Below are positions 11,136-21,678 of a stretch of DNA of 64,000 nt, piece by piece. The notes beneath the pieces are model-generated. The model saw nothing but the letters and a program-made list of their open reading frames with translations. It made no database searches and was not told the origin of the DNA. The position numbers and the translations under genes are program-made. The first letter of the stretch is position 1; the number at the start of each line of letters is the position of its first letter. Source of the DNA: Amoebophrya sp. A120. Lineage: Eukaryota > Sar > Dinophyceae > Syndiniales > Amoebophryaceae. The stretch lies in assembly GCA_905178155.1 (NCBI GenBank), contig CAJINV010000003.1, positions 11,458,733 to 11,522,732 of the forward strand, read 5' to 3'.

Positions 11136-14100
11136 TCACGAGATATCTCCGATCAGGAATAAATCTGATCCTTCTCCTTGGTTTGATGGTCCCTCGTCCT
11201 CGTTGATAGAAGCTCTGAGGGCTCGACAAAGCTTTGCCTTTGACTTTTTTCTTTTTGGTGCCTCAAAAAACAAGGACCGGCTTCTCAGAGCCCACGGCGT
11301 GGAGCCAACTGGGTTGTCCATGTCCCACCGACAGTTGCATTCTGTGAAAGCAAAACAGGACTACACTTCCAATTAAGCGTACCGAAGAACGAGGATGCCA
11401 ATAGCAGCGCCCGTCGCCTAGCTCGACGTATAATCTAGTCGCAAAGAAATAATTGCGACAGCTGACTTTGCATCACTTCTTGCGACATCTTCTGCGTAAG
11501 TATTTTTCCATTATCTACTGTAGCTGGTGCTGCAGCAGTAGACACTGCAACAAAACCCTGCGAATTTTCTGTGTGGAGCAAGCCAGCCAGAGTGATGTTG
11601 CCGCGGTAAATTGACATACTGTCTGTTGCCTGCGTGATGTTAGAGCTTCCTCACTGTACCCATCAGCAGACCCATCTATATTCACTTGTGATGCACACAA
11701 TCTCAAGCTTTTGACTCTTGTAAGTTCTCGCGCCACGGATCGCGCATTCCCGGTGCCCAGGGACTTATCATTGCAAACTGCTGCTTCGCCCAATCAAATT
11801 TGTGACGGCGGTGTATAAAGTACTGAGCACGTACGTCACAGCAGGCAAAGGACAAAGGCAACACAGCCTTCCGAAACTGCTACTTTCTAGCACAACATAC
11901 AATGCACTCAGTGATTGAGGAGCGCACTGCGCCGCTAGCAGGACCCAAGAGCGAGCCACGAAATTGCATCATTACCATCTTCCACAAGCGACACCAGTAC
12001 TTGGTGTGGCGATCCAAGAAATCATAGAGAACACTACTCACCGCCGCCACCTCTACTGCATGCATCGATCTACTGTTTGTAGTACCAGTATATTCGTCCA
12101 AATGCGTTTGGGTGAAGAAAAGAACTTTTCTTCGGATAGGGTCGGGCTTCGATGCGGCGATTCCTAGTAAAGGCACATGCATCGCCTCGCGCACAGGTAC
12201 ACTCCACGCGTCTCCCCCGCTGGCGGCCGGCGGCGCAGCAAAAGTCATAGGCAAGCGGCCCGACTCTTCGTAGCTGGCGCGACCAAAAGGGTTCTGACCG
12301 CGGCCATCTGTCCGGCGAGAGATCGAATCATCGAAGGCACCACCGTTCGCCCCAACGATGCCTTTTCCGTCTAGCGTCCGCGAGGCGCCTTCTCCAAGGT
12401 TGGTGATGGTGGCAGCTTCTCCAGCTGACATTGCTCGCCTCCGCCGGCGCCGAATCTCGGGGCTCAGATTCGCGGAGGAATGGCACTGAAGTTGCCACGC
12501 ATCAGTGCGGAAAGATGAAGAGCCGCTATCTTCAAATACCCCGCGCAAAAACGTACCCACCCCATACTCAAGATGGACGAGATGAATCTGCTTCTGCTAC
12601 ACAAACCAAGCAAAATTGGGAGTCTGGCACGCACCTACTTTGTCAGCGCGACCGCATGAGTAGAGACCTATTGATTCGCTTATCCTGATGAAAAAATCGA
12701 AGAACTTCTTCCCAAACTCCACGACAGGAAACATCGCGCATGGGAACCGCCACATCATAAAATGTCCACCGCATTATATTTGCCCGATTCGCAGGGCACG
12801 TCTGTGGGATGGGTAGTAAACTAAGTACGTTTTTGGTCAGGATATCAAGGACGCGAGGGCTCATTTTTTCCTGCAAATCCTGTGTGGCAGTGTGCGGAAG
12901 TGACGACCTCGGCTCCCGGTCTCGTGCTCTTGCAAGACAGTCCACCTTATCCACTGCAAATATGTCCGAGCCTGGTGCTGAATTATAGTAGTAAAACTTG
13001 CCATGCTTGGCTTGCAGTCCTGCAAAATCTGTCGTGTCGATGAGCAACAAAAACGCAGCTTGTAATTCCAGTTTCATCGCGTGCTAGGCTTCACAAAGCG
13101 CTATAGAAACTTGTCCCATGCTTGGCTGCAGCACTCGCAGCTGATTTTCCACCTGTCATCATTCATCAACCGTTATGTCGCATTATCGGTTCCTAGACCT
13201 CCCAGACCAGCGACATATTTTGCAATGGATACTCGTTCCGCTGGAGCTGCTGGCGGACTTTGTGTGCCAACTGAGTGACTCCCTCCGACACGATGCCACT
13301 CCCCGCATCTCCGATGCCGAAATTTGTCGGCGAGAAGGACTCCACAGCTGTCGTCCCGAATCCCTGCACAAACGGCAGACGAGCACCATGGCGGTTCTTG
13401 CTGTCGGTTCCCGTAGAACCAGAGTGACGGCCCAACGCCGCATCCAAGTTGTGCACAGCATGCGGAGAGATGCTGGATGGCGGAGGTGGATGCTGGTAGA
13501 ATTGCGGGTGCAGTGCGACCCCAGGTGCCAGCTGCGGAGAAAAACCAGCACTAGCAGGGTCGTACATCAAATTTTGTCCGCTCCGCACCGGCGCTGAGTG
13601 ATGTAAGAAGTTGGACATCACAAATAGACCGCTTGCACCCGCCGTACTACCTGGTGGACCTGGTACGTAGGCTGCTGCTCTTCCATGATGCGCGAGGGTC
13701 TCAGTGCTGAAGAGCTGCGTGGGTCCTCCTCCCACGGGCATGGGTCCTCCCAGTGGAAAAGAACGACCCGGAGGAACAGTGGCGGGGTCTGGCACAAAGT
13801 AGAAGTTTGTACCAAAACCGCAACTGCCGCTGGGAAGATGTTGCGGAGCACGCGACTGCACCGGACCTGCCCCGGGAAACGTTGCTGGTCGAGACGAGGC
13901 ACTACCGGTGTAATCTACCTGGTGTTGATGATCTTGATCATTTTCTCCGCTATGATTTGCCATATCATTTTTGAAAACTCCATTTTCAGTAGGCAACTGC
14001 GTCGTGTTGTACTTCTGCTTGCCCCCGTCGACACTGCTATCTCCTACGAGATGTGGGGCCGGCGTGGTCGGCTTTTTTCTGGTGTCCTCAGTCTTGTTGT

Positions 14101-17100
14101 CTCGCTTCTTGAGCTTCTTGGCTTTGCTTGTCTTCTTTCCATGCTGTTCCGCGAACTGTTGGTCCGGCGCAGACTCCGCTTCAGAGAAGTCTGGGAACCA
14201 GTTCGCGGTCGTCTGTCCTTCGGAAAAATCTGCGAAAAAATCTTCAGCTGGCGATTCCTTTTCGTTGTGATCCTCGGCAAAAAAATCCTCTACCTCGGCG
14301 TCGACATCCCCTTGGGGCGCGGCGCGGACGGGTCCCCTAAATCCTCAGCAAAAACGCCCACACTCAAAGGCCACGATGGCAGGCTTAAAGATGTTGCACA
14401 AGCCTACAAGATTGCTCGCTGTTGCACATAATAAGTAACTTCTGGTCTCGGTTGTAGTCGTGCCCAGCTGGTGCAGTCGCATCTTCACAAACCGAATTTC
14501 TATATGCTGATTCGAAAATACTTATTGACAATGTCCTCAGAAGATAGCATCCGAGAGGAGCGCTCCTCTTGGAGCTGCGAAACAGCATCGTCATCATGAA
14601 GTGGGCACTCACACCAGCGCCAGAGGCGCAGAATGACCGCCCCGGAGGGCGCGCCCGAGAAACAGTTTTGGCTTGGTCATGAAAATTTGCATGACAACTA
14701 ATTTATGGGGTGAGCAGGGCGATTTTCCTCAAGATACTCTACCTCCGTTCTCTTCTTCCCTTGTACTACGATCGGCAAACCAATCTTCTTCCTCCTCAGA
14801 TTCGCGAGGCCCCCATGCGGCACCAAAAAACTCTGGCTCCTCGGGCACCGCAGATGCGGCCTGGCGGATCTCAGCGTCATTCTTTCCCGTTGTGCCCCCA
14901 CTTCTTCTTGTTGCCTCTCTGACAGAGTCGCGCAACCTTTGTTCACCATCTTGTTCCGGGGTAAGTAGATTTGATGCGTTTTGGGCTGCATGGCCATCTT
15001 TCGACTTTTCGGACAAGAGCGCCTCCTCGTGGAGGTAGGTAGTACCCGCTTGCCTACCCCCGGCGGCGTCCTCGGCAAACGTGACGCGCTCGCCGCGACG
15101 GCGCGCCCGCCAGTCGTTCCGCCTCCGTGCGTCGTCTTGCTGTGCCGCTGTGTGGTCCACACCAGCCTCGGCGACATTTATCCGCTGCGCGGTCTGCTTT
15201 TTCGCCGAAGTTAGGCCGCTTCCTTGTTCCACTGCTGCTCCTGCAGTCGTATCTCGCGGGGCCGCAGTGTCGCGCGTGCCCGTCGAAAGATCTTGACCGC
15301 GGCGATCCGCAGAAGTAGTTCGTTGCAGAACACAAGCAGGCACCCTGGCGCCGTAAAGCTTGGCCTCGCGCTGTAGGCGGAGTACGGTCGTTGCGGGAAG
15401 CGAAATATCCTGTGTAAAAGCGGGGCCCACGCTCCATATTTGTCACGCAGCACATCTAAGCATGTCTGAGATGTTACTCATGCGCGCTGCGGCTGCCCTA
15501 TGAGAGGCATAATTTTCCGCGTTTTTTTAATAGAATTCGTCGGGCTATAATCAGGATGCGATATTCCACTTGCGACGCAACGGCACTACTTAGCGAGCCC
15601 AAGAAACTTGTGATGCAGAACAACTACCAAACCTTGTTGATTCATGTACTTTCCATCTTGACTATGAGAGGGTGGGAACGTGCTTGCTGAGGGTACGGAA
15701 ACTATCCCAGAGAAAAACAAAAAACTGGCAGGAACCCCCCCCATATCATCTGATGTAATGCAAAAACAAAGAAATAGGCACAAAGAGAACCTCTCATGAG
15801 CACCAGGTCATAGCATGGCGTTTCGACGGCTATGCAAAACTTTAACTTTTTGTGTAAAATATCTTTGAGTTGTAAATAAGTATCCCTGCGAGCTTTCTTT
15901 CCCTGGGATAAAAGCGCGGTGCGTTCCGCCTCCGGAACATGATCTTGGAACTGCTCACGCGTTATCACAAAGAAAAGCTCATTCACATCCTCCTAGTACC
16001 AGAATGCGAAGAAGATTGCGTCACCAAAATGGCGCCAGCACAAACAACTATGGAGACGGCTCTTGTCATACAAAGCACAACGTGTATTATTAATGCGCGA
16101 AACCCAACATCACAAACCCAACATCACCAGAAGGGTGCTGGACGAAAAGAAGCTGCCGCGCTTGTCTTTCATTTTGTGATGCTCAAAAAACGAGTTCTTT
16201 TCCCAACATACATGGAGGTACATGGGAGGTGCTGCGTCCTTTTCTCTAGAATAGGCACCCCCGTCTGCAAGAAGTTCAAGAAGGCCGCGGTGCCGACCCG
16301 TTCCCGTGGGTCAACGGCAAACAGAGCGTGCACGGCGACTTCCAGTGGGTCGGAAACTTCCCCGCTCGGCGTGCGGTACTATCCTGTGCAAAAGTATCGT
16401 AGTCGTACTAATTGCAATCATGCATGTTTCTTAGCAAAATCAGCATTACAAATTCCATTTTTCCTTCTGGAAAAATTTGTAATGCGAGTTATACTAGTAC
16501 GATAGTTTTGCAATGCATAGGTACTTGGCGCCCACAATAGCGAGTGAGCTCTGGTCCTGGAACGGGTGAAACCCAAAGCACAGCATAAACAGAACGCAGC
16601 CCAGATCCCACAGATCCACCTGCGTGGAGATGGGCCAGCCCCGGTGTAGATCGATCAACTCCGGTGGCTATCAAATGCAAAAATGTCTGGGTCTGGAAGA
16701 GTGCGCGATTTGTCATGCAGCTTTTCCATGACCCATGAGGTCTGGAATGCAGGACCTAGCATGACAGATTCCGCGCGATCTCTCTCATGCCTATCCTGCA
16801 TGAGACACTCCCTCGCGACTTGGTCAAAACTGGACGACTTTTGGTAATCTATCACGCAACACAGATTTTTGCATGCTTCAGATTTAGCATGACAAGTTGC
16901 ATTCTCCCAGACCCAAACATTTTTACATTTGATAGTGGCCGGTAGCTCAGCGTGGTCGTGCGAGCGATTTCGTCTTCGAGCTGAGCCAGCCGCTGCTTGC
17001 TCAGCGTGGTACCCGGATCCGCGATTTCTTCGTCTGACCAAGAGCCGAAGTCGCAGAGTTTCAGCACCATTGTATCAAGAGCAAAATAAATCCCCCCAGA

Positions 17101-19289
17101 CTCAAAAGCGTGCCTGCTCAGGTGCGTCGCTGACTTCGCGTCGGCAAATGCCTTCGTTTTGCATCATGGGAACGCGGATACTTTACTCGTTCGCTTTGCG
17201 GTCTTTCTCCTTTTCGCAATGCTCAGCGATGGCAAGACCAAAATAGAAGATACAGTCCTGCTGCATACCTCTGAGGGCCTACTAGAGTCATATATCTATA
17301 TGCCTGCAATCCCCTCTTCCAGCAAAAGATTTTCCAGTCGCAAATCCAGCATCAGAGGACCGACACCTAGCTTTGAGTATGCAGGAACGAGACGTGGGAT
17401 TTTACAATGCAATACACGCCCCCAAAAAATGTGTATCACGATGAGGACAGACCCTCCTTTACAGTCGTCTCGCAGCACCGGCTTTCTTGCTAGAACAAAA
17501 TCTACTCCGAATTGCAAAACAGAAACGCCAGGGCGCTGTGTCGCACTCCAGTCTCGGCAATTTGTGTTTGCACTCCAGTCTCGGCAGTAAGTAGCTCCCA
17601 CAGAAGACTACCACTGTCCGTCGCATCCATCACAAACTACAATCCACTTGATACCCGTCAAGCAAAACTCTTCATTGTGTCTACGAATAAATACCGCAGG
17701 ATTGCTGGCTTTTGAGTTGTATGGGTGGGGCATCTTCATCGTTTGATAACGCCGCTTGGGTGGCTGCTGAGGGTGCAGCCGAGGCCACAAGCACATTCTC
17801 GATTTTCAAATCGCGATGCTGGATTTTCAAACTATGCAAGTGCGATTGTCCTAAGGAAATTTGTCCCCATCCCACATTTCGCCGCGCACTCCGGATGTTT
17901 CCCCTGCACAGCCGCAAGAACATTAGAGGCGTTTTCTAGCAGTCGCGCTTTGGAATTTGCCACGCTAAACCGACCGAAGCCACAAACTCAAACGCGCTTT
18001 GCAGGTCCTGTCATGCTATCATCATGAAAACAAAGGGAACAAAGGCATTCGATGACAAACAACGACTTCCACACTGCGAGCCCAGACTTGTCGTGCGCAG
18101 CTACAACGACCAAGGCTTTTTCTTTGTGGTGTGTACCGCTCTCCACAGATCTTTTCTCATTTCTTCAGATCTTTTCCCTGGGGAGTGCCCGTCGTAATTA
18201 TGGGGCAAAGACGTGTTGCGAGAGATACGGATAGGGCCCGGGTCAGCTGCAAGGCACAGCCCCACACGTGCGGCTCGGTCATGCGGCCTCGCGGGTACTT
18301 TTCCAGCAAACCAAGCAAGTGCCCATCACTGCAAATTCCACGGAAAAGCACAGTCACGCCGCCTTCGAAAATATCTGCGCTGAAGCTCTCTGAATACGAG
18401 CGGCTTCTGTCTGTTCCGCAGCGCAGATCTTCCTCTTATTGGAGTTTCTCGGCTTCTTTTACGACGCTACGTTCATCTCCATTTTGCGTGTACGACCCGC
18501 GGCCCTTTCGCGCATGATATATCGCTAATTTTTTGTGCCGCAAAACTACCAAACCAAGCGCATGCGCTTGAAAGAACGAGAAGAAGACCTCTCAAGATTT
18601 CCTCCGGCATGGACCTACTTTTCTTTTGGATACTGCAAAACTCCAGCAAAAAGCATGCGTTTCCAGTCGTCGACCCTATCGAATGAAAATATGCCTGGGT
18701 CTTCTGAATGTGTCTGTCGTCCGCGACGTGAATATGCCTGGGTCACGTCACGTGTCTGTCGTCCCGCGACGTGATAGGTCTCGGATTGGTCGCGGACCGC
18801 TCTGCCACTGCAGGTTTTGACAAGGTCTCTCAACATCCCATAGCTCTCACGACAAAGTCCGAGTCCCTCTTTCGGTGAAAATAAATGGGTGGCCGAGTTC
18901 TGCTGCCTATGCATGGCCAGGCAAAATGTACAGAACAAGCTTGTGCATTTCAGAGCCGAGGCATATTTGCAGACGATACGCTCCCGTGCGAAGCCAAAAA
19001 AGCGAACAAAATTCTGCATCACCTCCGAGCCCGTCCCCGGCGGAATACTAGGTGCTCCACGTGTGCTTCTGTTCGCTGCTGCCTCAAGTGCCAGAAGCTT
19101 TTCCGTGAAAAACTGGTGCTCCTTTGCGACGACAGATTTCTGCTCTTCGGTCTCGCAGGCCATCTCCTTGAGCGCGAACTGCTCGCGCGTGCCGCTGTCT
19201 TGCACCACGTGCACAAACGCGAAGCCGCCTTCGGAGAGTTTTCGGACGCGGCTCAGCCGCCGGTGCCCGATTACCAGCACGGAGGACAT
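11136..19289 (-). CDS. NAK-family (AAK1/GAK/Ark1-like) protein kinase with long tail
   Basis: ATG at 19289. Kinase-domain exons: 18979-19289, 18633-18671, 18234-18328, 17690-17838, 16935-17067, 16520-16663, 16211-16375. Joined, they show the glycine loop (LSEGGFAFV, residues 18-26), catalytic Lys41 (FALKEM), hinge FLLEFCSDGHLLGLLEK, HRDLKIENVL near residue 158, KLCDFGSW near 204, TTLSYRPPELIDLH and VDLWDLGCVLFMLC. DFGS and LSYRPPE are typical of NAK kinases, which phosphorylate endocytic adaptors. A C-lobe motif AVDPRERVGTAAFL follows but is shifted by one base at 16319-16322. Tail exons (about 15868-15980, 14737-15405, 13232-14339, 12845-12942, ~12170-12536, then ~11435-11800 and 11136-11350) are Ser/Ala/charged and disordered; their joins at 13.2, 12.9 and 14.5 kb are in frame, others are unresolved. 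Such tails are usual in this family. Confidence 0.85.
12537..12844. mobile_element. Introner, family C (kinase tail)
   Basis: Ends TACCCCGCGCAAAAACGTAC on the left and TTTTTGGTCAGGATA on the right; flanks TCAAA/TCAAG (one mismatch). Excision gives SPRVLEDSGSSSF in frame. Confidence 0.75.
12948..13231. mobile_element. Introner, family A, degenerate (kinase tail)
   Basis: Left end TATCCACTGCAAATATGTCC, right end CGACATATTTTGCAATGGATA. The flanking repeat has decayed (CACCT/CTCGT). Joining AACGAG to GTGGAC keeps the frame (QRNEVDCLARA). Confidence 0.65.
14340..14736. mobile_element. Introner, family C, diverged (kinase tail)
   Basis: Left end AATCCTCAGCAAAAACGCCC, right end GGCGATTTTCCTCAAGATA. 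Flanks CCCTA/CTCTA. Excision joins GGR to GPVRAAPQ in frame, while the frame otherwise meets a TGA just inside the element. Confidence 0.7.
15406..15861. mobile_element. Possible introner, family C-like (kinase tail)
   Basis: The left end TATCCTGTGTAAAAGCGGGG resembles families B and C; the right end finishes TTTTTGTGTAAAATA. The 5-bp flanks do not match, but a GATATTT direct repeat on minus would join LQLKD to ISLPATTV in frame. Confidence 0.4.
15990..16210. other. Probable intron, boundaries unresolved (kinase)
   Basis: A coding exon reading EDVNELFFVITREQF begins near 15988 after an in-frame stop, and the kinase C-lobe exon runs out near 16211. Minus strand from 16210 starts TATGTTGGGAAAAGAACTCG. 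No matching repeat was identified. Confidence 0.35.
16381..16519. mobile_element. Introner, family B (kinase C-lobe)
   Basis: Ends TATCCTGTGCAAAAGTATCG and CGATAGTTTTGCAATGCATA; perfect GGTAC direct repeats at 16376-16380 and 16520-16524. At 139 bp it is one of the shortest elements here. Excision gives IVGAKYRTPSG. Confidence 0.88.
16669..16934. mobile_element. Introner, family A (kinase activation segment)
   Basis: Ends TATCAAATGCAAAAATGTCT and AACATTTTTACATTTGATA; perfect GTGGC repeats at 16664-16668 and 16935-16939. Excision with one repeat restores TTLSYRPPELIDL, a strongly conserved kinase motif. On the coding strand the repeat is GCCAC, so no register yields GT-AG. Confidence 0.92.
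17073..17689. mobile_element. Introner, family D, long (kinase, before DFG)
   Basis: Left end TATCAAGAGCAAAATAAATC resembles family D; right end ACGAATA. Flanks CATTG/AATAC have decayed. Excision joins QQSCGI to VLKLCDFGSW in frame. The interior holds a 24-bp direct duplication around GCACTCCAGTCTCGGCA near 17547-17588. Confidence 0.6.
17844..18233. mobile_element. Introner, family D, diverged (kinase, before HRD)
   Basis: Left end GATTGTCCTAAGGAAATTTG then TCCCCATCCC, a diverged family D terminus; right end ATACGGATA. Flanks AGTGC/GGGCC have decayed, yet the same excision rule gives LTRALHSLKIQHRDLK in frame. Confidence 0.65.
18334..18632. mobile_element. Introner, family G (kinase hinge)
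   Basis: Minus-strand ends TATCCAAAAGAAAAGTAGG and, at the other side, the reverse complement of AATTCCACGGAAAAGCACAG; perfect CTGCA repeats at 18329-18333 and 18633-18637. Excision restores the hinge LLEFCSDGHLLG. Confidence 0.8.
18677..18978. mobile_element. Introner, family A, with duplicated end (kinase N-lobe)
   Basis: Left end TATCGAATGAAAATATGCCT, right end GCATATTTGCAGACGATA. Flanks GACCC/CGCTC have decayed, but excision gives FARERTTGNACFLLEFC in frame. A ~43-bp segment beginning AATATGCCTGGGTC is tandemly duplicated at about 18689-18773. Confidence 0.7.
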
Positions 19290-19299
19290 CGCTTGCAAG

Positions 19300-21678
19300 T
19301 AGACGCAAAAGTAAACGATATTCTAGGGCCACTTAATTGATCTTCCCTCGACCCAATTGCATTCCTCTGCGGCAGAAACACCGAACCTCGCTTGTACTTC
19401 TTGGCATGCCGCCAGAGATGAAGCCACCCGCGAACATACTCTAGCCCATTATGCGCACTCAGTCCCAACTGAGCCTCGCGGTGCCGTGACATCTTGTTTA
19501 CTTTCGCTCGCATACCTTCACGTCGCACCAGGCCGGTCTATGAACACAGAAACAACCAGTCCAGTTGTACGAGAACCTTTTTCTCGTGCAATGTCTTGTA
19601 CCATTTTCGCACAATTATAGCTCTATTCGGATTCGATGGATTACTCCGTGCCATGGTACTGACACCAGTGCGTCTGCACCAAATAGCAAAGTTTCTTTCA
19701 AGTGACTTTCTAAAGAAAAGCAGCGTCCGCTCCTCGCAAAGGGTAAAAAGCGAGCTCGCACAGGAGAGCAGTGCGAGGGGAGCCTATGCCTTTTTTTGAG
19801 TACCAGAACCAGTCCCTCGGAGCAGTGCTTTAGAAGAAAATGAAAATAATATGCAGCAAATATCATTCACACAACATTTTATAGGCTGAATCAATACAAG
19901 AAGGTGTCCACCATCTCCAACGGTCTCTGAATAAGCTTCATGTTTGGAAACACAAACATATTCGGATAAGCACAAGATAGCGTGGAAGTATACAGATCTC
20001 ACAGCCATTCCGGTGCTGCCCCTTACCGCTATTATGTCGGATTTCGGAGATGTCAACACTGCTACAGACTCGTTTGACTATGGAGGCGTTAGGTTGGAAA
20101 TCGTACACTGTGAAATTTTTATTTTGAGCTGCATAAAATGCGAGGCACCCAAGGCCTGTGTCACAATACAGGCGTGACAGATCAACAAGCTGCAAATCCG
20201 TCTAGGGCTTAAGACGCAGTGCCAGTGAAAGTCCTTTTTGCCCCAAATTAAGTGACGCCGTGGGTTTAGGTGTCCTCAAAATTTCGCATGCAAAATTGAT
20301 AGACTCGTGGTTCGCGGACTGATTTCACTTTTTTGCCCGACGAAGTATTTTCATTTTGAAAATTTCCAACCTGACGCTTCCATAAAAATCACAGTAGCGA
20401 TCATACATTCGGAAGGTGGCTATGGCAGCAAAAAACAAAACACCCAAAAGAAACAGAGAGCTTAAGTACGTCGTAGCTCGTACCGACAAATAATATCAAT
20501 ATAGAAAGTTCTATATCCCGCGCAATAAATCCTAAAAATGTCTGCGGTGGCTGCCCCGGGACTTGGCCGCACGGAAGAAAGCCGGGGGAGTACTAGACGA
20601 GTTTCACACTTCTCCGGATTAAGAAAGGGCATCAGGTAGATCGCACTTGCAGTCGCGACCATGATAATGTCCGCCACGCACGCGCGACCAAGCACAGGCA
20701 GTCTGGAGCGGTACCCAGCGGGTCTGCGCCGTGCAGAAGTTCAAGGGTACAGAGCTTCATCAACGTGAAGAGGTAGTATTAGTAGGCGCGGAGCAACAAT
20801 TTGCGCACTGATTTGATTTTTTTGTTGCAACCATAAAAAGAGTTTTCTCCTGCAAGAACATGTCGTACCAGGCTAGGACGGCAAAGCGTTGTATGTCTTT
20901 GCTCACATGCGGTAGGTATCAAAGTTCTAATCACGATGGTGCCACAGCTCAGAAGTAAAACATGCATCTTTGCGTGAAGGCTGCAAAAGCTTACCCATAC
21001 GACGCAACTATACTCATACGACGGAGTTAATTTACCTGGGCAGATATTAATATTTTCGTCGAAGTTACAAAATATCCGCCGTCTTCGTCGAAATTCTCGT
21101 GTGTTCGTCGTACCGTCGTACCGGCCTGACACCTGACAGTACTGGCCGAGAGTCGCTTCGCGCTTCTGATTCTGCATTGTGTTCTTGTTGGACCTTTTAA
21201 AAACAAAAAGCATCGCTCTTATTGTTAGAATTTTTCTGAGCACATCGATAAACGGAGAGCGGTCGAGTTCGCACCATCGTTTCATTCAAAATAGTTCAGA
21301 GCTTCTTACTGATTCATATCGGTAGATCGGTCAGGTTTCAGATTAAGTTGATTCGTTCTCTTTGGTGAACGGGATGGCAAAGACGACGAGACGACTAAGC
21401 TAAACGGTTAGGATCGTTACTGTGCTGAAGAGCAAGATCGATGGGACCACGTGGAGGAGCTGGAACACGCATGAAATGCTGTGTGCATAAAGCTCTAGTC
21501 AACACTTATATCGAGACATCATGCTCTTCCATCATTATACACCCATGCAGTCTGTGCATTTCTTGCGTTCACATACAATACATCAGTATGTGGATGGCCG
21601 AAGGGTTCGCTATATTCTCAAATAACCACACTCACACAGGAGAAGGTGTTCCTATCATCATCTGAAAGACCCACCATC
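19300..21678. other. 2.4 kb without a confident gene
   Basis: No frame here shows a recognisable domain. On minus, about 20625-20745 has coding-like composition (TLELLHGADPLGTAPDCLCL) and might be a lone exon; 20779-21285 holds a 168-codon frame of unlikely composition. No introner with paired ends was seen. Confidence 0.4.

Noticed and set aside
20779-21285. 168-codon minus-strand frame as a gene
   Set aside because: Composition is unlike the real genes here (no motif, irregular Cys/Arg), and no exon-like neighbour joins it.
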